A stretch of DNA of 64,000 nt from Irpex lacteus (taxonomy: Eukaryota > Basidiomycota > Agaricomycetes > Polyporales > Irpicaceae). The DNA lies in NCBI GenBank assembly GCA_001986395.2, contig MQVO02000002.1, positions 2,976,001 to 3,040,000 on the forward strand. Direction: 5' to 3'. The translations under genes were made by a program, and so were the position numbers. Below the pieces are notes generated by a model. That model was not told the origin of the DNA. It did no database searches and saw only the letters and a program-made list of their open reading frames with translations. How positions within the stretch are numbered: the stretch's first letter is position 1; every line of letters begins with the position of its first letter. Below, one piece after another: positions 11,210 to 20,163 of this stretch.

Positions 11210-11490
11210 ATGCCTACTTTGATGATCGGTGTGACCGTCTTTTGGACCGTATTGCAAGTTGCTTGTGGCTCGCCCGTACCATCAACATGTTGCGATCCCG
11301 AGGCTACTGGCATATCGAAACTAGCCAGCCCCTTTGGCGGACCTGTAGACAGGCTGAACCCTGAGATCTTCCCGTTCTTTTACCAGTACGTCCCTAAAGG
11401 ACTTCCGCTACACTGGGAGCAACTTCGATCTGCCATACTTATACTCATGCTGGGGATTTAATTTACAGTTTATTATTTGGGACGCCGTGA
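11210..11490 (+). CDS. Small secreted protein, array member 2 (65 aa)
   Basis: Exons are 11210-11385 and 11469-11490, with a phase-2 intron of 83 nt. The signal peptide MPTLMIGVTVFWTVLQVA is followed by the GSPV junction shared with member 4. The core is SPFGGP and the tail is FPFFYHLLFGTP. This is the shortest and most diverged member, and the only one with cysteines (an adjacent pair) in the mature region. Placement in the family rests on its position, promoter, intron phase and SPV junction more than on the core. Function unknown. Confidence 0.6.
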
Positions 11491-12357
11491 TGAGATATAC
11501 TTACCTTGATACTATCACACGAACGCGACGCTGCGCATTCCGTATTGGTGTGCATTTGTTCAACTACTTCGATCTCTTACTTCATTGTGTCATAAATTCG
11601 ATGAGTTGACACCACTGGAACAATATTAGGTTCTCTGATGGACATGCAAAGTAAATTTCACTAAGACCAAGCAGCCTGTGAGGTCACTATGCACAGTGTA
11701 CTACTGAACGGTCCAGAAGACCAAAGTTCGTGAGGCAAGATGATCCAGACGTACCCCTGGGGCTCGCAAGAGGCGTACCCGCCATATTGCTACTACCACG
11801 ACTGATGCTGCCGTAACTCAAATAATGGTTCAAAGGAGCCCTGCCAATGAGAGAAGCTATGATCCTTGTATGTGTCCATGGATCATCTTGTACGCTCGCT
11901 ATCCTTCTAAGAACTGCTTACTACTGCGTCCTTGATATCCGAGTCGTTTCTAGATCATGAAGCGCACCCAGTCTTACGAACATGCTCAGCAACGGACACT
12001 GCCAGTTCATCTTCCATGGCGGCATGTACTGCCCGAGCCAATTGCCCGAGTCCGTGACCACGCAGGTTACTTGTGAAGCCTAGTATAGCACTTACGCATT
12101 GACTTCCTGTTTTTGATCCTGCACCGCAGACCGGACGGCGATGAAGTGGCGATGACCTTCCCCCGGGTCTCGACTCCGCCTAACACCGGTGTGCCTCATG
12201 CTGATGATCTGCAACATCCAGCAAGGATGTCATGCGGGTGTTTGATTTACTAACATCATACTGAAGTACGCTGACATATTCATCATTGCACACAAGGCTG
12301 TAAAGGGCTGTAAGAGCCGAAATTTGAACCCTGTCTTCGGCTTCGGCATACAACACA
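11491..12357. other. Array spacer 2-3
   Basis: No gene is supported. The reverse-strand ORF at 12180-12443 overlaps promoter 3 and looks like chance. Confidence 0.5.
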
Positions 12358-12405
12358 TATATAAACGGGAGCCTGTGGCGCATTGGCATATCAGAGCTGG
12401 CTCTC
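12358..12405 (+). promoter_or_regulatory. Array promoter 3: TATA box plus AGAGCTGGCTCTC
   Basis: TATATAAA starts at 12358 and the element at 12393, 35 bp downstream. A leader intron (12433-12479, GTAAGT...CGCAG) precedes the ATG at 12505. Confidence 0.75.
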
Positions 12406-12504
12406 ATCTTGCCTAACTTTATCATCAACACGGTAAGTACCAATCAGAGCACTTTGCAGTTGCCTTACTGACCCCGCAGGGTGTATAGATACCACTACGA
12501 TACA

Positions 12505-12797
12505 ATGATATATTCCTGGGGCTTTACGACTTTCGTTCTTGCTTTTATCCTTGTCGCACAATACGAGTTATTGTTGGCAGATGCAGCTCCCGTAGCGCAG
12601 CCCGTTCAAGCGGCACCTCGAGGTCTGTTAGGCCTTGGGGGGCATAATATCGAATCGGGAATCCTAAATCCTTTTAGTGGGCCCCCTCCGGATTTTAGTT
12701 CGTGGTTCGAGCGTTTTTCCTCTGGGTAAGTGTCATGCATCCGTCAAGCAACATTGCGAATCAAGTTACTGATTTCACTAGCTTTCAGAACCGCTGA
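12505..12797 (+). CDS. Small secreted protein, array member 3 (78 aa)
   Basis: Exons are 12505-12725 and 12782-12797; the intron is phase 2 (GTAAGT...ACTAG). The start is the first ATG after the leader intron. The signal peptide (TTFVLAFILVAQYELLL) ends at ADAAPVAQPV. A Gly/Leu-rich stretch and the core LNPFSGPPPDF follow. The 16-nt terminal exon gives the end FSSGFQNR, so only five codons plus stop depend on correct splicing. No cysteine is present. Unrecognised family. Confidence 0.7.
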
Positions 12798-13042
12798 TGG
12801 GACAGACTGGGATTTACTAGGTGTTGTACTACGCGGACTGCTACGCATAATACAGCCCCTCTCCAAGTCAACTGGATGCCTTATCACAGCGAACACAATC
12901 TTGTACATATGTCTGCCGGACGAATATGGGGTACTACAACTGGACCGCAGAGACAAGGAGTTCGATCCGACTTTCGAAGATTTCATAGGTCTTCCTACCA
13001 CGCGGCAAGTAGTAAGCTTCACGCCAGATTAACGTTAGATAG

Positions 13043-13215
13043 TATAAAGCAGGCGAAAGACGCTGGATAACTCTAGAGAGCTGGCTCCTCATTGTCGCCC
13101 TGTGCTGGCATCACGTCCCGCTCACGTCAGCTTTTCTTATACTGCTTGAAGTTGGAGATGCTGCGGGGGACCTAAATTTTCAGACGGTATCTCAATTCCG
13201 TTCAGCGGAGCGTAG
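13043..13215 (+). pseudogene. Relic array member: orphan promoter with decayed core
   Basis: TATAAAG at 13043 is followed 34 bp later by AGAGCTGGCTCCTC (13077-13090), the array element with one extra C. There is no signal-peptide ORF behind it. At 13192-13215, however, one frame reads S-I-P-F-S-G-A-stop, and its DNA aligns with the NPFSGA-coding DNA of member 6. The core lies about 150 bp from TATA, against roughly 330 bp in member 6. Most of exon 1 therefore appears deleted. Confidence 0.55.
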
Positions 13216-13968
13216 GCCGCTCTCCCATGAATCTGAACAGCTCACGGATATGGAGAGCCGTCAAGACAGCCTACTTATCATCTATCATCTCGTATTCATG
13301 CTGCTGCATCCAGATTGGAGGTTAGAGATCAGCAACAGTCGTTTCCTCTACACGGGCACTGCTCCCATCAGGCCTTCAGGCTCCGAACTCCGAATGCGAA
13401 AAAGATGTGATCATACCTACAGCAAATGATGTACTGTAGTTATCTTCCGTGTCTTCTTGTTTTCATACTGTTGGCCTTGGCAAGGCTATACTGATCACTC
13501 GCCAGGCACTGCGAGTCGAACGTTCAGGCTGCCCATACGTGTTTACAATGGACGTGCCGACCATTCCGTCGTATCCGAGAGGGCGATCTCAACAATTGTG
13601 CAACTGATGTCCGGTTGGCTTGTGTACCTTCCCAAAGCACCGCGAGAGTCTGCTCTCCAACACAAGAGAGTAAAGTTGAATATATATTGGGCTATAGTGA
13701 CAACTCACCTCACTCAAGCAAGGTCGGTACAGCTTTAAGGAAATGGACCAACTGGCAAACAGAGCCTGCTATCCGATTTTGACGCGCCTCGGCATCGGAA
13801 GATGGTGCGAATCGTGTTGACAGTTCGCCGCATCCTGCGGTGCAAAGCATGTCGGGTGCCCAACATATCATTGTCAAACAACATTTGCTGTAAAGATTAC
13901 ACTGACGGTGTCGGGTAGCCATGAGACTTTGTCTCGTCTGCACCAGCAATGCGGCCAGTTCTAACTAG
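13216..13968. other. Array spacer before member 4
   Basis: No gene is supported. A weak GAGAGTCTGCTCTC at about 13642 resembles the palindrome but lacks an upstream TATA box. Confidence 0.45.
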
Positions 13969-14017
13969 TATAAAGGCAAACTGGCTTCGGGGTTGTCAAA
14001 ATGCAGAGCCGGCTCTC
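13969..14017 (+). promoter_or_regulatory. Array promoter 4: TATA box plus AGAGCCGGCTCTC
   Basis: TATAAAG begins at 13969 and the perfect palindrome at 14005, 36 bp downstream. A leader intron begins with GTGAGT at 14045; its acceptor is uncertain. Confidence 0.75.
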
Positions 14018-14121
14018 ATACTTGCGAATATATCGTCTACCAAGGTGAGTGTTCATTTCTTCTAAGCGAAAGCGTCAGTCTTATACGGCTTTAAAATTGA
14101 AAGATTACATACCGTGGCAAC

Positions 14122-14430
14122 ATGAAGCTCAGTTCCTGGACTAAACCAAGGTCCCTCACCTTCTTTTACATCCTAATTCTGCTGGAGAATGTGCATGTTG
14201 CGTTGGGCTCTCCTGTCGCGGTACGAACAAACAACTCGCTACGACATCTTAAGTTGCCGCCTGGTGTTTCCGACGCCCCAAACCCAGCTGAGGGCATAAC
14301 TAATCCGTTCAGTAACCCCCTTGGGGCTCTCCCTTCTGCCTATGATCCATTTGTTGGAACGTAAGTCTTCAAATAACGATTAATCAGACATCTTCGCTCA
14401 CATAAAGTCTTCAGCTTCGCCGGGCAATGA
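14122..14430 (+). CDS. Small secreted protein, array member 4 (84 aa)
   Basis: Exons are 14122-14360 and 14415-14430, with a phase-2 intron (GTAAGT...TTCAG). The signal peptide has the hydrophobic stretch FFYILILLENVHVAL and ends at GSPVAVR. The mature part has a Leu/Pro/Asn-rich segment, the core TNPFSNPLGALP and the tail YDPFVGTFAGQ. The second Pro-Phe block aligns with DPFVHG of member 7 and GPFFGG of member 6. No cysteine in the mature part. Unrecognised family. Confidence 0.7.
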
Positions 14431-14928
14431 TTCAAGTGCCTGTGAAGGATAGTCTAGACGTCGGATGGAGAATCTTAGGACATGCGGGGATCCCCTACCA
14501 TTGTGCGGCTGGATGGCGAGGCTCAGAGGGTATGCAGTTGAGTTTCACCGGCCTATCGAAAGTAATGGGAGAAGACGTCTTGGGCATGTTGGTGCTTACG
14601 TGTTTGGAAAGGTTATTACGCTCATCGAGTAGCATAGTCACTATCTCGACTTCAGATGTTATCAACATTGACGGTTGTGTGGCTACGTTCTGCAGAGCCA
14701 ACAGGAACGAGTGTTCGAAAGGCTGCGGCATATTAGTCATTATGAGTATGAATTCCAGCGAATCGCTCACAATAATGAAAGGAACTTGAAGTACGCAGTC
14801 ACTTACATCGCCTCCACCTGTTCGCCCCAGTTTTGACAGTGACCGCAGGGCCCGCCACTGACTGATAAGAATGATTTGTTGAAGCCTCGGTATTGGAGTA
14901 CCCCTTCATCGCAGCATTGAACGCGAGG
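14431..14928. other. Array spacer 4-5
   Basis: ORFs lie on both strands (for example 14427-14789), but none has a signal peptide or family motif. I see no supported gene. Confidence 0.5.
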
Positions 14929-14975
14929 TATAAAGCTGAGTGCAGAAAGAAGGAGGGACGGTAGAGCTGGCTCTG
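14929..14975 (+). promoter_or_regulatory. Array promoter 5: TATA box plus AGAGCTGGCTCTG
   Basis: TATAAAG is at 14929 and the element at 14963, 34 bp downstream, with G as its final base. A leader intron (15001-15057, GTACGC...TCTTAG) precedes the ATG at 15069. Confidence 0.75.
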
Positions 14976-15068
14976 AGATCTCCCTATAGAACATACCGAG
15001 GTACGCTATTAATTCTCATCAATATTATGTTTCTTAAGGAATGGCTGACCTTCTTAGAGATTAACACG

Positions 15069-15361
15069 ATGCTTCATTTCTATCACTTTGTCACCTCTCT
15101 GCTCGTTGCAGGCTTACTGCTATGCAACGTTTCGCCAACATCAGCCCTACCAATGCCCATGGCGGATACTTCTTCGGAAGCTTCTACCTCTAGTGTCATC
15201 TTGAAAAGGGCTATATTGGAGGGTGGTCACAACCCTTTCAGTGGCCCACCAGGCCTTTTTCCTGGTCTGCCGTGGTCTCGCGAAGAGTACGTGATCACAG
15301 AGCTTACTGTTATGAGACTTGTACTCAACGTAGATGATTTAGGCTCCAATACCTTCAATAA
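15069..15361 (+). CDS. Small secreted protein, array member 5 (about 78 aa)
   Basis: Exon 1 is 15069-15286; the proposed exon 2 is 15343-15361. The signal peptide FVTSLLVAGLLLCNVSP ends at SALPMPM. A Lys-Arg pair (LKRAILEGG), a possible Kex2 processing site, sits just before the core HNPFSGPPGLFPGLPW. The intron donor is phase 2 as in the other members. The acceptor is less sure, because the resulting tail REELQYLQ lacks the usual Phe. Without splicing, the frame would run on to about 15410 with an unconserved sequence. Unrecognised family. Confidence 0.62.
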
Positions 15362-15708
15362 CGCACATGTCTCGGTCACGTACGGCGTACGAGACGCTGG
15401 CTTGACATGACTGGCAGGTCCACACTTCATGTCAGCGAAGGCACCTTGTGCATTAGATAGTAGTGATCAATAGATCTAGAGGATGATATCAGTCAAACAC
15501 GAGATACATAGCAGTCGTGGGTACCATTGATACGTGCCTTAATTCCTGAAAATGTCCATTGGCCACCATTCGTAGAGGCTTTGAACGTTCCCTTTGAAGA
15601 TGTCAATGAGTGAAAGCCAGCGCTGGATGTCTGATCGACTCGATGATGCTCGGGGTTTTCGCAGTTTCAGGGAGTATTTTGTAGCCCATTTGTGTCACAA
15701 TCTTCAGG

Positions 15709-15756
15709 TATAAAAGGTGTACAATGAGTGTGTGTAGCAAGGTAGAGCCGGCTCTC
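15709..15756 (+). promoter_or_regulatory. Array promoter 6: TATA box plus AGAGCCGGCTCTC
   Basis: TATAAAAG begins at 15709 and the perfect palindrome at 15744, 35 bp downstream. The leader intron is about 15785-15833. The spacer before it (15362-15708) shows nothing else. Confidence 0.75.
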
Positions 15757-15854
15757 AACCTCACTTACACTTCTACTCACTAAAGTACGCTCCTTTCGGT
15801 GTCTCCGAGACTTTATTTTGATCCTTAGCGCAGATCGGACAGGCTGAACCTACC

Positions 15855-16168
15855 ATGACGAAAGACTGGCAAACAAGAGTCATAACGCTGCTCGTTACTG
15901 TCGTCCTCCTATGGCAATGTCAGTTAACCGCGGTGTCCGCATCCCCGGTGAGACTGCGTAGGGGTGACTCACCAAGTAATCCATTCAATCCGGCTTCGAT
16001 CAGGCCTCCCGGCCTCCCAAGTGATGGTTTCGGGGTCGGTAATCCATTCAGTGGAGCTTTTGGGACGCCTCCTGACGGAGCAGGGCCGTTTTTTGGAGGG
16101 TCAGTATTCTTCGAGCAGATTTTGAATGCCAATGCTTACGCGAGGATATGTCCAGCTTTGCACGATGA
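15855..16168 (+). CDS. Small secreted protein, array member 6 (85 aa)
   Basis: Exons are 15855-16099 and 16156-16168, the latter only 13 nt. The intron is phase 2 (GTCAGT...TCCAG). The signal peptide (VITLLVTVVLLWQCQL) ends at SASPVRLRRG, where RLRR could be a Kex2 site. NPFNPASIRPP is an extra core-like repeat, followed by the main core GNPFSGAFGTPP and the tail AGPFFGGFAR. This member shows the family's Pro-Phe-x-x-Gly-Phe-Ala-Arg ending most clearly. Unrecognised family. Confidence 0.7.
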
Positions 16169-16968
16169 CGCCTACTAGTGATGTCCGCGCTATCAGGCTG
16201 TAGAATATCCACGACAGAGCATTTTTCGGCATACTCATGATTTGTATAATATTTCGTTGACCACGGTGGAAGTATATGTACGGCTCAGTGATCTTACTAC
16301 CGCAGCCAGTTATGAAGCTGCAGGAGACGAGCATATACTTAAGATCCCTGGAAAATTGGATCAGAGTCAGTCGCGGTACATAGATTGATCCTTAGACTCA
16401 CTATTGACTCATTCCATGTAACTTCTAGTAAGTAATGACCACTGGTAGATATATCGCACACATGTGCGCATGCATCATGATCATGACGGTGTTGAGTGAA
16501 CCGTATACCAGCCTGAGTGTTGCCAAATCGGCACTACAGTACGGATCAGGCGCTCGGAAGAAGCCGTTGAACGTTGACCGTTGGCCTGAGGTCGGCATCA
16601 CGGTGATTGGGCCGCGCCATGATATGCACTGGCATGGCATTTCAGACAAGCCAGGCTGCCCTTGGAGAACGGATCTATACACAAGTGTTCCTAACTAATC
16701 TGGGAACGATTTTCGCGATGCATAAGTACGTAGAGTGTGACCTTCTTGGTATGCAATTTCTAATTTACTGTAAAGTGCTCTGTGTATCCCGAAAGGTCGA
16801 CCTTGACAGCAGGAGTTGATCATACCACTGTGTCGATGATGATTTGTGCACATTGCATATGTCTGATCGACGTGATTCAGACGTGGTACGTCGTACTGGA
16901 TCTCATATACTACACATTTGGCATACGCTCATCGTTGACCGCGTTGTCAAGCGCACTCGGGGTACCTG
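16169..16968. other. Array spacer 6-7
   Basis: A plus-strand ORF at 16435-16698 overlaps an equally long ORF on the other strand. Neither has a signal peptide or family core. No gene is supported. Confidence 0.5.
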
Positions 16969-17015
16969 TATAAAGATGGGTGCGCAGAAGACGTACCACG
17001 GTAGAGCCGGCTCTC
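16969..17015 (+). promoter_or_regulatory. Array promoter 7: TATA box plus AGAGCCGGCTCTC
   Basis: TATAAAG begins at 16969 and the perfect palindrome at 17003, 34 bp downstream. The leader intron appears to start with GCAAGT at 17045 (CAG before it), a GC donor, and to end at 17108 or 17117. Confidence 0.75.
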
Positions 17016-17121
17016 CAACGTTCCCTGATCTCTGGTGCAGACAGGCAAGTGACTATTTCCCCCAACAGATGGAGTACTTACGCGTAGTCTAGCCTGATCC
17101 TGACCTAGTTTGCGCAGAAAC

Positions 17122-17435
17122 ATGATGAGCAATCGCCTTTCCTTCGCGACATACCTCGTTACCCTTGTTTTCTTCTGGCAATACGCTCTGCTAGCGGTGT
17201 CAGCTCATCCTGTACCACCACGAGGAGAAAAACCTTCGGCGGGATCGCTCTTTGCACGGATTACTGGCCTCCGAGACCTTGGGACTATCTCGGATGGAAT
17301 ATTCAATGCGTTTGGGGGAGCATTCCAGGCATTGCCTGCCTCCGCGGATCCATTTGTGCACGGGTGAGTTTTTTGGGATTACTATGATGCTGCACGACTT
17401 ATTGAGGGACATTTAGCTTTGCGCGGGACGACTAA
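17122..17435 (+). CDS. Small secreted protein, array member 7 (86 aa)
   Basis: Exons are 17122-17363 and 17417-17435; the intron is phase 2 (GTGAGT...TTTAG). The signal peptide has ATYLVTLVFFWQYALL and ends at SAHPVPPRGEK. The core is FNAFGGAFQALP and the tail ADPFVHGFARDD, closely parallel to member 6. The similarity to member 6 extends into the signal peptide (LVT, FFWQ/LLWQ, AVSA). Members 6 and 7 are therefore probably the most recent duplicates. No cysteine. Unrecognised family. Confidence 0.7.
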
Positions 17436-17470
17436 GTAGTAGTACTTGTCCCATTACTGCACAAGATCTA

Positions 17471-18022
17471 TTAACAGAGAACGTTATGGAAAAGTCGCAT
17501 CGCCGGGCACATACTCTGACCCTGGCTCGACGAATACCAAAGTCTTGACCAACCCACCCAACCCACCCAAAAATTGAGCCGACCTTCATACAGAGAGTAC
17601 AATTTGCCTGGTACATAGCAATCAGGGCACTGCATGGTTATCTGACTAAGCCAGTACTGCCTCGGCCGTTCCTTGTATTCCTCTGAGTTGCTATGAATAC
17701 TTGTATGTGCTGTATTCGTTCCGAGTCTATGTTTCCGCGGATGATTCGAGAATCTTGGGCGCTTAGATATTTCAGCGTTGTTTCTGCTCACGTATCCCAC
17801 TGATTTCTTCACAACACCTGCATTGTTTCGCTGTTTTTCTTCACAACAAATCGATGAGATAAATTTCGCGTTGCTCTGGGGTGCTGACTGAGATGCAGAG
17901 GGCGAGGGAGGGTCGCTGAAAAAGGAAAGACACGTGTTGGGAGTGAATGTTCGGGCAGCTTCTATGAGATTCCAGTGACCGCGCCTCGGGCTCTTACCTA
18001 TCGCAGCCCAAACAACGCTCAT
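17471..18022 (-). CDS. Possible hypothetical gene, head to head with the DnaJ gene
   Basis: A 183-codon ORF opens with ATG at 18022, 97 bp from the DnaJ start. It has no recognisable domain. GT...AG pairs inside it would allow other spliced products, for example a donor after MSVVWAAI. A short ACCC-rich run occurs near 17555. Chance openness is possible, and it is listed only because of its length and divergent position. Confidence 0.22.
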   Translation of the reverse strand: MSVVWAAIGKSPRRGHWNLIEAARTFTPNTCLSFFSDPPSPSASQSAPQSNAKFISSICCEEKQRNNAGVVKKSVGYVSRNNAEISKRPRFSNHPRKHRLGTNTAHTSIHSNSEEYKERPRQYWLSQITMQCPDCYVPGKLYSLYEGRLNFWVGWVGWSRLWYSSSQGQSMCPAMRLFHNVLC

Positions 18023-18119
18023 TTTATTTCAACGCTGCCCTGCTTAAGCTTACGCACAAACCACCATCTCCTTCCCTCCCCTCTCCCCCTTCCCCTCTGC
18101 ACCTACTTAGCTGCAAAAC

Positions 18120-19634
18120 ATGGTCAAGGAAACGTACGTGCATCGTCTTCACACGATACCAAACACGCTTACTCATCCAATCTTCAGGAAATTCTACGAT
18201 CTCCTCGAGGTATCTCCAGATGCTTCAGAATCCGACTTGAAAAAGGCCTACAGGAAAAAGTAGAGTTGCACATAAAATCACCAAAGACTGTAGTGTGCTG
18301 ACCGTCGCTTGCAGGGCCCTTCGTCTACACCCCGACAAAGGCGGTGACCCCGAGTTGTTCAAAGAAGTCACACATGCGTACGTTTCCATGTGGCGTTCGC
18401 GCTCCTCCCGCAGTACACGCTGACAATTCTGCGCGCGCAGTTACGAGATCCTCTCCGACCCACAAAAGAGGAGTATTTACGATGCACGTGGAGAGGCAGG
18501 CCTGAGCGAGCAGGGTGGCATGGGTGGCATGGACCCACAGGTGCGTCAAACTTCCGATCAGAATCCCAGTCGGACGTTCCTGATGTCCGTTATCCAATCT
18601 TCTAGGACCTGTTCAGTCAGTTGTTCGGTGGCGGTGGCTTCTTCGGTGGTGGAGGTTCATCACGGCAGTCAGGTCCTCGCAAGACAAAGGATCTCGTCCA
18701 CCGTGTCACCGTTTCTCTCGAAGATCTCTACAAGGGCAAGGTATCGAAGCTCGCACTTACGCGGAATGTTATCTGTGGAAAGTGTAACGGCAAGGGTGGC
18801 AAGGAGGGTGCGGTCAGGGAGTGTGAGCGTTGCAATGGTCGTGGTATCCGTATCATCATGCGTCAAATGGGTCCGATGATCCAGCAGATCCAGCAGGCCT
18901 GTGACGAGTGTCAGGGTTCGGGCGAGATCATCAACCAGAAGGACAAGTGCAAGCAGTGTAACGGAAAGAAGGTGGTGTCGGAGAAGAAGATGCTTGAAGT
19001 CCACATCGACAAGGGCATGAAGGGTGGCCAGACGATCACTTTCCGCGGGGAGAGTGACCAGGCTCCAGGAGTGCTACCGGGAGATGTCATCATCGTCGTT
19101 GAAGAGAGACCGCACGAAAGGTTCACTCGCCAAGAAAACGACCTCACCACCGAAATCGAGCTCGACCTCTTGACGGCACTGGGCGGTGGACAGTTTGCTA
19201 TCAAGCATCTGGACGACCGTGCGTTGGTAGTGAACATCCATCCAGGAGAAGTTATCAAACACAGTACGTCTCTCGATCTCACTTCTTATATCGATTCCAG
19301 AATATTAACCGCACCGGTCACAGATGACATCAAGCGCATACCTGGCGAGGGTATGCCCTCACAAAGACATCATGAGCCCGGTGACCTTATCATCAAGTTC
19401 ACGATCAAGTTCCCCGACTTTATCTCCCCCGATGCCATCCCCCTGCTCGAGAAGGCCCTGCCACCGCGGAAGCCGCTGGAGAAGTTCAGCAAGTCGACGT
19501 TACTCGAGGAGGTCGAGTTGGTCGACGCCGACGCTCAGCAGCAGAGGCGCGCCGCTCATAGTCACGGAGATGCGATGGACGAAGACGACGACGGGCCAGA
19601 CGGCGAGCCGCGTGTACAGTGCGCGAACCAGTAA
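18120..19634 (+). CDS. YDJ1: YDJ1-type (class A) DnaJ/Hsp40 co-chaperone
   Basis: Stimulates Hsp70 ATPase activity and delivers clients to it in the cytosol. Seen in order: a J domain with LHPDKGGDPELFK (HPD intact), then a Gly/Phe-rich linker with FGGGGFFGGGG. Four zinc repeats follow (CGKCNGKGGK, CERCNGRG, CDECQGSGE, CKQCNGKK), then C-terminal substrate domains. The protein ends VQCANQ, a CaaX box fitting farnesylation, as in yeast Ydj1 (CASQ). The first exon codes MVKE plus two bases, and the next begins KFYDLLEV. One late intron (about 19265-19322) gives KHNDIKRIPGEGMP. About 400 residues, as is usual. The fourth zinc repeat ends GKK rather than GxG, which occurs in the family. Confidence 0.93.
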
Positions 19635-20163
19635 GCTGGGCATTTTCTCCGCCCTGGTTATCGCCACCCTCGCCACTGTCACCGCCGTCCTCGTTTCACT
19701 CACCATCGCTAGCTCAACTTCGCATGCATAGAGACATGTGTACGGACCATCATTCACCATCTCTCCTCCATTGGCATTGATCTCATCCCTCACGCATTCC
19801 CTTCTCCCGTGCATGTATCCTAAGTTGCTCTGTTGTGCTTGTAGTGTTTTCCGCCGGTCCTTTCATTCCTCCTACATACCTCCGCTCGTGGATCTGTCCG
19901 ATGTTGCTGTTGATACTTGCTGTTTGTGTCCCACACTCGCTACGTACAAGTACTGTTTTACTTATTTTTGTCCCGCAATCATATACACTCGTACGCACTC
20001 AAATTAGAGTTTCTTCCTACATGCTTTGTCATTACATTGTACAGAATATTATTGTGACATGGTACCCCAGAGAAAGAAATACGAGGATGTCCGACATTGT
20101 TATCGAAAAAGTTCGATATCTCTAACTCGTTGCTCTTGCAGAACAGACGAGCACTCAACGATA
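19635..20163. other. 3' flank of the DnaJ gene and of the convergent UPF0538 gene
   Basis: Pyrimidine-rich, AT-rich DNA typical of fungal 3' untranslated regions. ORFs here run in several frames with no family features. No gene is called. Confidence 0.5.

Noticed and set aside
12180..12443. Minus-strand ORF of 87 codons between array members 2 and 3
   Set aside because: It overlaps the TATA box and element of member 3, and has no domain or splice support.
13630..13660. GAGAGTCTGCTCTC resembling the array palindrome
   Set aside because: No TATA box about 35 bp upstream and no gene of the family behind it at the proper distance.
9837..17435. Reading the array genes as basidiomycete mating pheromone precursors
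   Set aside because: None ends in a CaaX box. All have classical signal peptides, which pheromone precursors lack, and no receptor gene is nearby.
17545..17572. ACCCACCCAACCCACCC run as a possible telomere-like repeat
   Set aside because: Too short and irregular, and not the fungal TTAGGG unit.
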